From Jacaranda mimosifolia (lineage: Eukaryota > Streptophyta > Magnoliopsida > Lamiales > Bignoniaceae), in contig CM032122.1 in assembly GCA_018894105.1 (NCBI GenBank), forward strand, positions 37,169,404 to 37,233,403: 64,000 nucleotides of DNA. The letters are read 5' to 3'. This document shows positions 1 to 11,129 of the stretch, piece after piece. The translations under genes were made by a program, and so were the position numbers. Within the stretch, counting starts at the first letter, position 1, and the number at the start of each line of letters is the position of its first letter. The notes beneath the pieces were generated by a model. It worked only from the letters and a program-made list of their open reading frames with translations. It did no database searches and was not told where the DNA came from.

Positions 1-212
1 ATCTTGCCAATGTAAACTTCATTCTCAAATTCGTTTTTGAATGATTGTTTTGGAAGATGTAATATAAGGAAATGAGAGGATGAGGTTCTAAATGTTTCCT
101 TATCATCTCATGTACTTATTTATGCTCATCTTTTCGTCAGTATCCAAAGGCAATAAACATATGTCATTTTGAAGTTATATTCTAAAGTATCAAAATGCAA
201 AAACAGAACTTT

Positions 213-272
213 TCCTTAAGGGGAAAGGAGAGACTATAATTATCCTTAAGGGAAAAGAAGAGACTAGAATTG
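213..272. repeat. Imperfect 30-bp tandem duplication in ARF4 intron
   Basis: Two adjacent copies of a unit starting TCCTTAAGGG (at 213 and 243) that differ at a few positions. Bases 1-365 otherwise look like ordinary intron sequence ending in TTGCAG at 360-365. Confidence 0.55.
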
Positions 273-365
273 AACTGAATATCATCTCTTCTGCTACATC
301 TGTAATTCCACTGTTCCTTCCCTATGGTAATTGTCTTCTTTAATGTATGTTATATGACGTTGCAG

Positions 366-3300
366 GGGAGAAAGTGGAGATCTGCGGTTGGGGATTAGAA
401 GATCTGCTCGGCCTAGAAATGGTTTACCTGATTCGATCATTAAAAACCAGAGTTCTTATCCCAATGTCCTCTCTCCAGTAGCAAATGCTTTATCAAGCAA
501 TAGCACGTTTTCTGTTTTCTACAGCCCGAGGTACTCCAATGCACTCCTTTTATTTTCTGGGGGCTTTTGATTGGATCATGAAATGCTTGAATTACAGTAC
601 TTAACTGATGGTTCTTGTGGTCATTGGGCTTTCTATGAACCAAAGTTACTTGACTTACTACATTGCCAATTAACTTTTCCTCTAACTGGTATCCAGCTGC
701 AGAATACAAAAAACTTTTGATGTTTTTTTCTGGAAGTTTTAAATGATTTAACACTCAGAATCATTGCTTCAGATTTTGATAGAGAGGTGCAAATGATACA
801 AATTGAGAGCATGAAAGACAAAGAAGAAAAAGACATCTTTGAGTCTTTGACAGTGATAAAAGACTAGGCTTGTAAACAAATTTAAAATATCTTTCCAGCT
901 AAAGTATCTGCTAAGTTTCTGAATTTCATGCTCTTGATCTTTGGGCCTGCTCAGAATGCAGTGAAATTTGCATTCTGAGAATGCATGCTTGTGGAGGATG
1001 ATCACAAAGGCTGAGATTATATTCTAAATTTCCAGTTCTTAGAAAGTAACAAAGTGCAAATCAGAAGTCATTAGGACGACAACAGTCTGTGTTATCTTTG
1101 GTATTATCCATCCATGTAAAAAATTGTTGCTGACAAAATACATAGGCCCTGAACGAACTGGGCTGAGAGAGGTCTGATGGAGATATCAAAAAACTTAGTT
1201 CAGATAAATGTTTTAAATCTTACCTATTAATTCCTTGCACCATTTTTGTCTGTAGCACCTCGTTGTCTCCACAAAGCCATGAAAAAATAATGGTATTTCT
1301 GGACCCCTTGTGGAAATGACAAAACAAGGTTAATGACTCTGGCCACCACATCATATTAATATGGCGGTGAACTTATTTTGTCACAGGAAGGTGGTGAAAC
1401 TATTGAGTTGCGTATCTGAAGGTCATGATGTTGTGTGCAAGTTATTAGATGAAGAACTTTTTAATTTATTTCTGGAAAGCACAATTTCGCAATACACATT
1501 CATGTTTTAGGTGGGCCTTAGTTAAAAGTGACTTCCGGAAAAGATGCTTCAGCCATCCATGAGATGGAATATATAGTAGCATTTCTTTACAACAAACGCG
1601 GTCTTGTTTTCGGTCAATCTTGTCTTTCATGTTCTTCATCTGAAAATTATATTGTCTGCCTTTGTGCATAGCTCTTACCATTCCAATTGAGACATTTTTT
1701 GTTTTACTCGCCAAATGCCAGTCCCAATTTCACTAGTTTGTATGAGCATTTTCTCTGGAACTATCTTTCCTCGTACTTGTTTGTGTAGATAGTAGTTGTC
1801 AGAATGGATTATTGTGGTGAGAAGCATTTCAACTTCTGGAGATTTTATGCCTTACAACCTGGTTGACTTTTCCATATATTTCTTTTTTCTTGTTTCTTTT
1901 GGTAGATTGGTCAAACAAGTTTCATTTCAGCCTCCTACAGAAATGAGTTTTAGTCATAAAACTCATTTATTTTCATTTTCATTTATATATTTATTTTTGT
2001 TTGTCTCTAGAATGTAATGGATGTCTAAGGGTATTTGTTGCATTGCATAATTGTTCTGTCTTCTAATTCAATGTTAATAGGCCATCAATAGTATTTTTAC
2101 ATTATAAAAAAAGTATGACCCAACAGTTAAGTAAAATGATCTCAGCGGTTAGAACTTTTACAATGAAAGGAGGACGATGGGTGAACAATGTCTGAATGAG
2201 CCGAGCTTGGAGTGGCTGGCAACTTTTCGAGTCATTTATTCAGGCTGTTAGCTGTTTTTTGAACTAATCGAACCCCAAATGCTTCTCAGCACCATGGGGT
2301 CCCATTTTGATCATGGAATCACAAGGTCGTGACTACTGAAGCTACACGTATACTTAGACAATTTAGCTTGGTTGAGGCCGGAAAGTATGAATTTGCTAAA
2401 ATTTGATGGAAAGTCCTAGGTAAGGGAAAATATGAATCACCATGAGCCAGTAAGAAATGCTGCCGAAATGGCAGGTGTTCAATTGCAGAAAATAGACTTG
2501 GAGATTGAATGATGTTGAGGAATGATTACTTTCTGTTGCTATTACAGTCTCTGGAAAAATATTTTGCTTTGCATGGGTAAAATTCATTGCATGACCATTG
2601 AAAAAAATATGAACATATCCCAAGTAATTCACACTTCAAACAGAAATCAGGAGTAAAAATCTAAGGAAATCCAACTCATCTGGCAGAAGAGAATAAAATG
2701 AAATGGCGGCAAATCCCAAATATGGTCACAAGAATCCTAAATATAAAAAATGAGAGGGTCGTGATTGCAAAATATTTAAGGCCAACAGAAGTCAAACTTT
2801 CTCAAAACATGGTTTTGTGGATGATCGATTTGACCTTTAAAAGATGTGAAAGTATTCGATGGTTTTTACCTCTAGGTTCTAAAAGAGAAAAGCAGATTAT
2901 ATGAACTACGGGCCCATGGTTCAATTTGCTTAAACTTATTTTGGAAATGCTTTTATCAAAATGTTCATTATGAAATAGTGAGTTGGCAAGTTGGTTTTAC
3001 TCTTATATGCATACTTGCTGTGGAACGTTTTGAGGGTTCTTCTGGCTTATATATGGCCAGTAAGCTGACCTTTTACATGTTCTGAGATCATAGCAAGCAT
3101 TCTTTTGTACTCATAGGTTGTATTTTATGTTGTGCATTTTGGTTGAACTTACATATTCTAGAGCACTTCTATTGCAGGGCAAGTCACGCCGATTTCATTA
3201 TCCCCTACCAAAAATATGTGAAGTGTACCACCAGTCAAATACCTGTTGGGACGAGATTCAAAATGAGATTTGACTTTGAAGATTCTCCAGAAAGAAGGTC

Positions 3301-5601
3301 CCATTTAATTCAAGTTAGCACCACAATATTTTGCATTTTTGATGAATTTTGGTTAGAAGAAATATTATTGGCTCTTGCAGGTTCAGCGGAGTGGTTGCTG
3401 GAGTCAGTGATTTGGATCCCTATAGATGGCCAAACTCAAAATGGAGATGCCTGATGGTAGATTATAACTTCATAATCAGGCAACACTTCTGTTATTTTGG
3501 GATGTTAAGTGATCACAGTTAATTGCGTCTATTGGACAGCAAAATAATCAATATACTTTGTTTGAGCTATTTTAAGTCTGAGGGGCTGGATTACCTGGGT
3601 CATAGTGACTTTTACATTGTTATTGATATAGAAATCAAGCCTGGATATAGTATCCCGAATTGATTTCATATTCAATTCTTAGTTCTAGGTCAACATGTGG
3701 AATTCATGCTGGCATCTATTTTGTTGTTATGCCATAGAGAACACTATGAGTAGGGTCAAGTCCTCTAGATTTCTGTTCTCTAATTCATAATTGTCAAGGT
3801 CAATCTGGTTTATTTATAATTGGATTTTCACCAACCTCCCTTTGGCAACTACACTAACATGTTGTTACTGGTGCGTCTTATAGGTCCGCTGGGATGAAGA
3901 TGTCATGAGTAACCACCAAGAACGAGTTTCTCCATGGGACATTGATTTCTCAGGTAATTATGCACCTCTGAGCATCCAGTCCTCACCTAGATTGAAGAAA
4001 CTGAGGTCAAATCTGCACGTGACCCCCCATGGCAGCCCAATTGCCGGTGCATATCTTTCCATTTATTAAGTGCTTGTCATTTACATCAATCTCACGTCAC
4101 AAATTGGAGACTCAAAATCTGAAATTCCGTTGTCTTTTTTTTTTTTTTTCCCCAAAGCAGGAGGGGGGGCACTTTTGGACTTTGAGGAGTCTGTAAGATC
4201 CTCTAAGGTCTTGCAAGGTCAAGAAAATGTAGGTTTAGTATCACCTCTCTATAGAGGTGATCGGATAAACCGCCAGCTGGATTTTGAAATGCAATCTACG
4301 GCGACTAATCCTGTACCAAACAGGATGGAAAAGATAAGTTATGGTGAGTTCGTGAGAAGCCACGCCCCTGCCACTTTCACAGGCTTTCTGGAATCCAATT
4401 GGTTTCCAAAGGTCTTGCAAGGTCAAGAAATTTGCTCTTTGAGATCTCTAGCTGGGAAAACTAACATCAATCCTGGTCCATGGTCCAAACCTGAAGTAGG
4501 TTATCAAAGGCCTACACCTGGCTTCTATCCTCTAGCTTCTGAAGGTGCTAGAAACATGCCTATTCTACACAAGGGCGTCTACAGAGCAGGACAAGGCCCT
4601 TCAATGCTATCCAACTTTCCCAATTTTCAGACAGGAAGTCATGTATTAACCTCTGCTTCCATTCTGAGTGGGGCTACGGCTGATATAGGTCGAGTACCGC
4701 ATCTCCCAAATGAACCAAGGGCATTGGAGAAGACATCTGCGCCTACAACTTCAATGATGTGTTTTAATAATATGAACGATGACAAAAATTTGAAGGAGAA
4801 AGTTCCAATCTGTAAAATATTTGGGTTTTCGTTGACTGAAGATCCTGCTACTGTTAACATACAGGGTCCTGGTAAGAGGAGCTGCACAAAGGTAAGTTTT
4901 AATATAATATATCTGCATGTGATGAAGTGATTATTATGCTATTCTTGAGATGCTAAGGGTGATTATTCCTATATACAGGTTCACAAACAAGGCAGCTTGG
5001 TGGGGAGAGCCATTGATCTCTCAAGACTGCATGGTTATGATGACTTGCTGACTGAATTGGAGAGGCTGTTTAGCATGGAAGGCCTCTTGCGCGATCCCAA
5101 CAATGGATGGCGCATACTGTATACCGACAGTGAGAATGACATGATGGTGGTTGGTGACGACCCATGGCAGTAAGTTCCTTTACATAGAGCATGCTCATTC
5201 TTTTGACTCATACTTTTTCCTTTACATAAATGATATACCCTGCATATGCCTTAGGGACGCATAGATAAAATTACCAAAAAAAAATTACAATTATGAGTTA
5301 TTGAGATGGGTCAATAAGCATAACGGGTCCAACCCACCAAGTGAATATCAGCATTCATAGCAAAAAAAACATCGAATAACATCTTTAATTACTCAAGCAC
5401 GCATTCTCTAATTGCAGTGAGTTTATTGAGGTGGTTGCTAAGATCCATATATACACACAAGAGGAAGTGGAGAAGCTGAGCATTGGAATGAACAGCGACG
5501 ACACTAAAAGCTGCTTGGAAGAAGCTCCACCGGCACCGGATGTGTCCAAGTCGTCTTCTGTTGGGCAGCCTGATTCTTCTCCGACCGTGGTCAGGATGTG
5601 A
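366..5601 (+). CDS. ARF4: Auxin response factor 4-type transcription factor (3' part; 5' exons lie outside the window)
   Basis: ARFs bind auxin response elements in promoters in the nucleus; ARF3/ARF4 members act in abaxial identity and lateral organ development (family knowledge). Exons read by splice signals and continuous frame: 366-530, 3178-3297, 3381-3456, 3884-4046, 4161-4891, 4979-5169, 5418-5601, with all phases consistent and stop TGA at 5599-5601. The first three exons encode the ARF middle domain (motifs RPRNGLPDSI, VFYSPR, PVGTRFKMRF, DSPERR, VSDLDPYRWPNSKWRCL). The 731-nt exon encodes the variable middle region. The last two encode a PB1 (AUX/IAA-type) domain with KQGSLVGRAIDLS, the acidic run DSENDMMVVGDDPW and a tail ending PTVVRM. 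PB1 presence argues for ARF4 over ARF3/ETT, which lacks it. The B3 DNA-binding domain must lie upstream of base 1. One intron (531-3177) is unusually long at about 2.6 kb. Confidence 0.93.
531..3177 (+). other. Long ARF4 intron
   Basis: AT-rich, about 2.65 kb, between a GTACTC donor and a TTGCAG acceptor. Open frames here are short and unrelated to recognised proteins. I see no terminal repeats, polyprotein motifs or simple-sequence blocks that would mark a transposon. Confidence 0.7.
4205..4225 (+). promoter_or_regulatory. tasiR-ARF target site 1 in ARF4 mRNA
   Basis: A 21-nt stretch from AAGGTCTTGC to AAGGTCAAGAA, matching the known TAS3-derived tasiR-ARF complementary site of ARF3/ARF4 transcripts. 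It lies in the coding exon 4161-4891 and encodes KVLQGQE. Post-transcriptional repression by AGO7/miR390-dependent tasiRNAs is inferred from the family. Confidence 0.88.
4409..4429 (+). promoter_or_regulatory. tasiR-ARF target site 2 in ARF4 mRNA
   Basis: Exact second copy of the 21-nt site at 4205-4225, 204 nt downstream in the same exon and same reading frame, again encoding KVLQGQE. The paired arrangement is characteristic of ARF3/ARF4 transcripts and supports the ARF4 assignment. Confidence 0.88.
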
Positions 5602-5909
5602 AGGCAGGCTCAGATTGTTGGATAGTCATATATAAAAATGCTTCTGCAGCATTTTTTATGTGCTACTAAATAAAGTTTGATTGTGTATGCTGTGTTCTGA
5701 TTGGTGTGGTAGCTTTATTGTCGTGCTCTTGTGATGTTGAAGAATCATGTGAACTGCTATTTTATGATCTCTTTTATATAATATGAATGTTTAACAGTAA
5801 TATTCTGCAATACATAGCTAGCTGGCCACTGTTCAATTATATCACAAAAATATATATACATACATATTCTTAGGGGCAGGAGAAGACCTTCCACATGTTA
5901 TTAATCATG
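5602..5909 (+). other. ARF4 3' UTR and flank
   Basis: Begins after the ARF4 stop. A polyadenylation-like AATAAA lies near 5669, followed by T/G-rich sequence. There is no other gene; the segment ends at the 5' LTR of the copia element, so the transposon starts only about 308 nt past the ARF4 stop codon. Confidence 0.6.
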
Positions 5910-6324
5910 TGTTGATTTTGCCTTGAAATTGAGGTAAGTTTGACAAGGAGATCAAGTTTGACTAGAATTAGGACTCCTTCTTTTATTGGGTTTTCTAGTT
6001 CTAGGTAAAGTAGTGTTTTTTTTTACTATAAATATTAGTTGTTTCTTTCGAAGAAAAGATCACGAACATAACACAAGGGTTTCTTTACTGCTTTTGAGTA
6101 ATTCTCTCAAGACGGAGTTTAGAAGGAGGGTGTTAGGTGTTTTCGTGAGATTTGTGGGATTCAAGTTTGTACTTGCACTTTGATTTGAAATCAATAAAAT
6201 TCCTTTTTTTTGTCGGGTGGATTAGGCACATCGCCGAACCACGTTAAATCTTGTTGTCACTTTACATTGAATTACTTTGCTATTATTTCATTGTTTCTGC
6301 AATAGATCCTCCTGGGTTTCAACA
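5910..6324 (+). repeat. 5' LTR of copia element
   Basis: Starts TGTTGATTTT and ends GGGTTTCAACA, so it has TG...CA termini. A TATAAATATT motif near 6028 is a candidate promoter element and AATAAA near 6190 a candidate polyadenylation signal. It is preceded by TCATG. Confidence 0.95.
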
Positions 6325-6327
6325 AAC

Positions 6328-6345
6328 TGGTATCGGAGCAGGTTG
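6328..6345 (+). other. Primer-binding site of copia element
   Basis: TGGTATCGGAGCAGGTTGG starts three bases after the 5' LTR. It resembles the initiator methionine tRNA 3' end complement used by most plant copia elements, with one difference (TATCGG for TATCAG). Confidence 0.8.
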
Positions 6346-6351
6346 GATCAG

Positions 6352-8388
6352 ATGTCAGGAATGAAGTACGAGGTAGAGAAATTCGATGGGAAGAATGACT
6401 TTGGGCTGTGGAAGATGAAGGTTCACGCCCTCCTGTGTCAACAAGGATTACAGCGAGCGTTAAAGGGTAGAGATTTCTTGCCGGAAACGCTGAAGGACGA
6501 GGAGAATGATGAGTTCATGGCGAAGGCTTACGGTATTCTGGTGTTATCATTGGCGGATAACGTACTGAGAGAGGTCGCCACGGAAAGTACGCCAGCGGAT
6601 TTATGGAAGAAGCTGGAGAGTCTATATATGACGAAGTCCCTGACAAATAGGTTGTATTTGAAACAGCGACTATATACATTGAGAATGAAGGAAGGTACAT
6701 CTATTACTCAACATATTGATTTTTTCAATAAGGTGATTCTAGATCTCGCTAGTATCGATGTTAAAATTGATGATGAGGATCAAGCTTTAATTCTCTTGTG
6801 TTCCCTGCCAAAATCTTTTGAGCACTTGGTTACTACTTTGTTGTATGGGAGAGATACGATTTCAATGGAGGATGTGAAGGCCTCATTGAATTCCAACGAG
6901 TTGAGAAAACATGTCTTGGGCAGCAACGATGGTGAAAGTGGGGAAGGATTGGTGGCAAGAGGGAGACCAAGAGAAAGGGGAAGGAGTAGAGGCCGATCGA
7001 AGTCCCGAACCAAGCCTAGAAACGGTGACAAATGTTTTAGGTGCGGTGGAACGGGGCATTGGAGACGGAATTGTCCAGAACGAGGAAATGCGAAGGATGC
7101 AGGTGAAACTTCTGATCAGAAGCGGGATGATGTCGCAGGAATTGTTGAGGATAAGTCTGATGGTGGGCTTGTTCTCAAAGTTGCTGAAACTTTACTAAAC
7201 TCTGAATGGATTTTGGATAGTGGCTGCTCCTACCACATGTGCCCAAGAGAAGATTGGTTTACCACATACCAAAAACTTGATGGTGGTAAGGTGCTTATGG
7301 GAAACGATGCTTCTTGCAGGGTTGTAGGAATTGGCTCAATTTGTATTAGGATGCATGATGGGATAGTAAGGACCCTAACAGATGTGCGTCATGTTCCAGA
7401 TTTGAAGAAAAACCTGATATCGCTAGGTACTCTGGACAAGAATGGTTGTGAGTACAGAGCTCGAGATGGAGTTCTGCGGGTTTCCAAAGGTGCACTGCTT
7501 ATCATGAAGGGAGAAAAGCGGAACGGCCTTTACATATTGCAGGGAAACACGGTTTCTGGTACTGTAGCGGTTTCTTCATCAATCAATGATACTACGAGAC
7601 TCTGGCATAAGCGGCTTGGGCATATGAGTGAGAGGGGGATGTCAGAATTGAGCAAACCAGGTTTGCTTTGCAGAGAGAAGACTGGTGAACTGGATTTCTG
7701 CGAGCAGTGTGTGCTGGGCAAGCAACATAGGGTGAAATTCGGTACTGCAGTTCATAGGACCAAAGGTACCTTGGATTACATTCACTCAGATCTTTGGGGG
7801 CCTTCTCAGGTTCCTTCAAAGGGAGGTGCAAGGTACATGCTGATATTCATAGATGATTTCTCACGTAGAGTATGGGTGTACCTGCTGAAGCATAAGGATG
7901 AGGTGTTTGTCAACTTCAAGCAATGGAAGACCTTAATTGAGAAGCAGACAGGAAAGGAAATCAAGCGCTTGAGAACTGACAACGGATTGGAGTTCTGCAA
8001 CAAGGAATTTCAGGAATTCTGTGAGAAGGAAGGAATTGTGAGGCATCGCACATTTGTACATACACCACAGCAGAATGGAGTTGCAGAACGGATGAACAGG
8101 ACTATCTTGGAAAGAGCTAGATGCATGCTCTTTAACGCCGGATTGTCCAAGGATTTTTGGGCAGAAGCAATTAACACTGCTTGTTATTTGGTGAATAGGT
8201 CACCATCAACCGCTTTGGACTGCAAGACACCAATGGAAGTTTGGTCTGGGTCTCCTGCTGATTACTCAAATATGAGAGTATTTGGGTGTCCAGCCTATGC
8301 TCATGTCCGGGATGGGAAGCTTGAGCCAAGGGCTAGGAAGTGCATATTTCTAGGCTATGCAGATGGAGTCAAAGGTTATCGTTTGTAG
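6352..8388 (+). CDS. Copia gag-protease-integrase frame, ending at a premature in-frame TAG
   Basis: I chose the ATG at 6352, just after the PBS; the frame also extends upstream into the LTR. Gag occupies about residues 1-225. A CCHC zinc knuckle (CFRCGGTGHWRRNC) lies near residues 228-241. The aspartic protease motif LDSG has its catalytic Asp near residue 289. The integrase HHCC zinc region starts at LWHKRLGH (His near 419). The DD35E catalytic core has Asp near 480 (HSDLWGP), Asp near 543 (RTDNG) and Glu near 579 (NGVAERMNR), all retained. The frame stops at TAG 8386-8388 where relatives carry tryptophan, consistent with a G-to-A nonsense change. The same frame stays open downstream. The element could supply Gag, protease and integrase but not RT without readthrough. 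Confidence 0.92.
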   Translation: MSGMKYEVEKFDGKNDFGLWKMKVHALLCQQGLQRALKGRDFLPETLKDEENDEFMAKAYGILVLSLADNVLREVATESTPADLWKKLESLYMTKSLTNRLYLKQRLYTLRMKEGTSITQHIDFFNKVILDLASIDVKIDDEDQALILLCSLPKSFEHLVTTLLYGRDTISMEDVKASLNSNELRKHVLGSNDGESGEGLVARGRPRERGRSRGRSKSRTKPRNGDKCFRCGGTGHWRRNCPERGNAKDAGETSDQKRDDVAGIVEDKSDGGLVLKVAETLLNSEWILDSGCSYHMCPREDWFTTYQKLDGGKVLMGNDASCRVVGIGSICIRMHDGIVRTLTDVRHVPDLKKNLISLGTLDKNGCEYRARDGVLRVSKGALLIMKGEKRNGLYILQGNTVSGTVAVSSSINDTTRLWHKRLGHMSERGMSELSKPGLLCREKTGELDFCEQCVLGKQHRVKFGTAVHRTKGTLDYIHSDLWGPSQVPSKGGARYMLIFIDDFSRRVWVYLLKHKDEVFVNFKQWKTLIEKQTGKEIKRLRTDNGLEFCNKEFQEFCEKEGIVRHRTFVHTPQQNGVAERMNRTILERARCMLFNAGLSKDFWAEAINTACYLVNRSPSTALDCKTPMEVWSGSPADYSNMRVFGCPAYAHVRDGKLEPRARKCIFLGYADGVKGYRL

Positions 8389-10305
8389 TGTAATGATGAC
8401 AAGGGCTCCAAGATGATTATCAGCAGGGATGTGACATTCGATGAGTCTGCAATGATGAAAAAGGTAGAGCAGCAGAAAAGCGGTCAACAGGGCTTTAAGG
8501 AGAAGGTGGATATTCATATTGATCCTCCACAAGTTTCAAAGGGGAAACAGAAGGTGGTAGATGAAGCTGGTGATAACACATTACCACCTAATCAACAGCA
8601 GGAAAATGAACCACTACAAAATTATCGCTTGGCTCGCGATAGGGAGAGGAGGCAGATCAAACCACCACAGCGGTTTGCTTACTCAAATCTGGTAGCTTAT
8701 GCTTTGAGTTCAGCTGAGGAGTTTATAGGAGATGATCCAGTCTCATACAAAGAGGCAATATCCAGGCCAGATTCTGATAAATGGATTGCAGCTATGAGTG
8801 AAGAGATGGAGTCTCTACACAAGAATAGCACATGGGAACTGGTTGATGTACCCAAAGGGCAGAAAATTGTAGGTTGCAAATGGATCTACAAGAAGAAAGA
8901 AGGAATTCCTGGTGTTGAAGATGCTAGATACAAGGCGCGATTGGTTGCTAAGGGTTTTACTCAGAGAGAGGGAGTTGACTTTCATGAAGTATTCTCCCCA
9001 GTTGTAAAACATACTTCCATTCGTGTTTTACTTGCCATGGTTGCTCTGTTTGATATGGAATTAGAGCAGATGGATGTGAAAACAGCGTTTTTACATAGTG
9101 AGTTGGAGGAACAAATCTACATGAGTCAACCAGAAGGATTCGTTATTCTCGGGAAACAAAATCAAGCATGTCTTTTGAAGAGATCATTATATGGCTTGAA
9201 GCAGTCTCTCAGGCAGTGGTATAAAAGGTTTGATGCTTTTATTACCAAGATAGGATATACTAGAAATAAATTTGATTGTTGTGTATATTACAAAATTTGT
9301 AGTGATAGCCTTCTCGTATATTTGCTGTTGTACGTTGATGATATGTTGATTGCCTCTAGAAACATATCTGAGATCAACCAATTAAAAGCTCAGTTAAGTG
9401 AAGAATTTGAGATGAAGGATTTGGGCAGTGCAAAGAAGATTTTGGGCATGGAGATCATCCGGGATAGACAAGCAGGATTGTTGTACTTGTCTCAACAGCA
9501 TTACATTGAGAAAGTACTTGAGCGATTTGGGATGAATAAGTCCAAGCCAGTAAGTACGCCACTTGCAGCTCATTTCAGGCTCTCATCAGATCTATCACCG
9601 AGTACTGAGGAGGAGGTGGAGCACATGTCAAATGTGCCATATGCTAGTGCAGTGGGTAGCTTGATGTATGCCATGGTGTGCACTAGGCCAGACATTTCAC
9701 ATGCAGTCAGTGTTGTGAGTAGGTATATACACAAGCCAGGAAAGACTCATTGGCTAGCTGTGAAATGGATCATGAGGTATTTGAGAGGCTCTGCAGGCAG
9801 ATGTTTGAGGTATAGTCAATCGAATTCTACTACAAGAATTATTGGCTATGTGGATGCAGACTATGCAGGAGATTTGGACAGCAGAAGGTCCATGACGGGC
9901 TATGTGTTTTGTGTATCAAGTTGTACGGTTAGCTGGAAGGCGACTTTGCAGTCATCAGTTGCTTTGTCCACAACAAAAGCTGAGTACATGGCTTTGGCTG
10001 AAGGCATTAAAGAAGGCATTTGGCTAAAGGGGCTTATCGATGATATGGGTATGACTTCTGAAATCACTAAGGTATTTTGTGACAGTCAAAGTGCCATACA
10101 CTTGTCAAAAAACCAAGCATTTCATGAGAGAACAAAACACATAGATGTGAGGTATCACTTTGTTCGGGATATGGTGTCCCAAGGAGTCATGTTGGTTGAC
10201 AAAGTTGGGACTAAGGATAATCCGGCAGACATGTTGACTAAGGCTGTTCCAGGAATCAAATTCGAGCATTGCTTGGATTTGATTAATATTTGCAGACTCA
10301 GATAA
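8389..10305 (+). CDS. Copia reverse transcriptase-RNase H part of the polyprotein (downstream of the stop)
   Basis: In frame with the upstream gag-integrase frame and open to TAA at 10303-10305. The first methionine after the stop is at 8413. The reverse transcriptase region begins around WELVDVPKGQKIVG and carries the catalytic YVDDM motif at about 9331. RNase H follows, with VDADYAGD, KAEYMAL and VFCDSQSA carrying the expected acidic residues, and ends with HERTKHIDVRYHFVRD. No frameshift or further stop was seen, so the only coding lesion in the whole element is the TAG at 8386. Confidence 0.9.
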   Translation, partial: CNDDKGSKMIISRDVTFDESAMMKKVEQQKSGQQGFKEKVDIHIDPPQVSKGKQKVVDEAGDNTLPPNQQQENEPLQNYRLARDRERRQIKPPQRFAYSNLVAYALSSAEEFIGDDPVSYKEAISRPDSDKWIAAMSEEMESLHKNSTWELVDVPKGQKIVGCKWIYKKKEGIPGVEDARYKARLVAKGFTQREGVDFHEVFSPVVKHTSIRVLLAMVALFDMELEQMDVKTAFLHSELEEQIYMSQPEGFVILGKQNQACLLKRSLYGLKQSLRQWYKRFDAFITKIGYTRNKFDCCVYYKICSDSLLVYLLLYVDDMLIASRNISEINQLKAQLSEEFEMKDLGSAKKILGMEIIRDRQAGLLYLSQQHYIEKVLERFGMNKSKPVSTPLAAHFRLSSDLSPSTEEEVEHMSNVPYASAVGSLMYAMVCTRPDISHAVSVVSRYIHKPGKTHWLAVKWIMRYLRGSAGRCLRYSQSNSTTRIIGYVDADYAGDLDSRRSMTGYVFCVSSCTVSWKATLQSSVALSTTKAEYMALAEGIKEGIWLKGLIDDMGMTSEITKVFCDSQSAIHLSKNQAFHERTKHIDVRYHFVRDMVSQGVMLVDKVGTKDNPADMLTKAVPGIKFEHCLDLINICRLR

Positions 10306-10355
10306 GAGGCACTATTGGAGGCAGGGACAAAGAAGATGAATGGAAATTTCAAGTC

Positions 10356-10367
10356 AAGGTGGAGAAT
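10356..10367 (+). other. Polypurine tract of copia element
   Basis: AAGGTGGAGAAT lies directly before the 3' LTR. This is the usual plus-strand priming tract position and resembles the AAGGTGGAGA tract common in plant copia elements. Confidence 0.75.
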
Positions 10368-10782
10368 TGTTGATTTTGCCTTGAAATTGAGGTAAGTTTG
10401 ACAAGGAGATCAAGTTTGACTAGAATTAGGACTCCTCCTTTTATTGGGTTTTCTAGTCCTAGGTAAAGTAGTCTTTTTTTTTATTATAAATATTAGTTGT
10501 TTCTTTCGAAGAAAATATCACGAACATAACACAAGGGCTTCTTTACTGCTTTTGAGTAATTCTCTCAAGACGGAGTTTAGAAGGAGGGTGTTAGGTGTTT
10601 TCGTGAGATTTGTGGGATTCAAGTTTGTACTTGCACTTTGATTTGAGATCAATAAAATTCCTTTTCTTTGTCGGGTGGATTAGGCACATCGCCGAACCAC
10701 GTTAAATCTTGTTGTCACTTTACATTGAATTACTTTACTATTATTTCATTGTTTCCGCAATAGATCCTCCTGGGTTTCAACA
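10368..10782 (+). repeat. 3' LTR of copia element
   Basis: Same 415-bp length and TG...CA ends as the 5' LTR. About ten single-base differences were counted by eye and no indels. It is followed by the TCATG target duplication at 10783-10787. Confidence 0.95.
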
Positions 10783-10787
10783 TCATG

Positions 10788-11129
10788 ATTGAATCATGCT
10801 TCAGACAGACACAAGAATTAATTCTTCTGCTCCTAAAAACTTGTATAATGGAATGATGGTAAGAAAATATGGTTTCCACGGAGCTAATTAATGCCTCAGT
10901 AGAACATGGAATTAAATAGCAGCCTGGAGGAGAGAACACAATTAAACTCTGAAAAACTATATGTTACATATTTCTAGATTTGAAATCATCCATGGGGAAT
11001 TTTGTATCCTTCAGAATGAAGCTTTACTCCACCAAGTTCACTTTTGGAGTAAAAAGTGAGAAATTCCTTACATGGTTCCAAAAGAAGAATTGAACCAAAC
11101 CTAGAGAAAACCGAGCATTTTTGAAGATG
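10788..11129. other. Intergenic sequence between copia element and gypsy remnant
   Basis: AT-rich, with no ORF or repeat that I can recognise. It begins with the duplicated TCATG target of the copia element. Confidence 0.5.

Larger units (their letters stand above)
5910..10782 (+). mobile_element. Ty1/copia LTR retrotransposon, Tork/Tnt1-like, nearly complete
   Basis: A 4,873-bp element with 415-bp LTRs, a primer-binding site, one gag-pol reading frame interrupted by a single TAG, a purine-rich tract before the 3' LTR, and 5-bp target duplications TCATG at 5905-5909 and 10783-10787. The order protease, integrase, reverse transcriptase, RNase H is the copia order. The Gag N-terminus (MSGMKYEVEKFDG) and the GAG-pre-integrase motif (LWHKRLGHMSERGM) resemble the Tork/Tnt1 lineage. 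It lies in the same orientation as ARF4. About ten substitutions separate the LTRs by eye (roughly 2.4 percent), so insertion was fairly recent but not current. Confidence 0.95.

Noticed and set aside
440..754. Minus-strand 104-aa ORF over ARF4
   Set aside because: Overlaps the ARF4 exon 366-530 antisense and its following intron. No protein motif.
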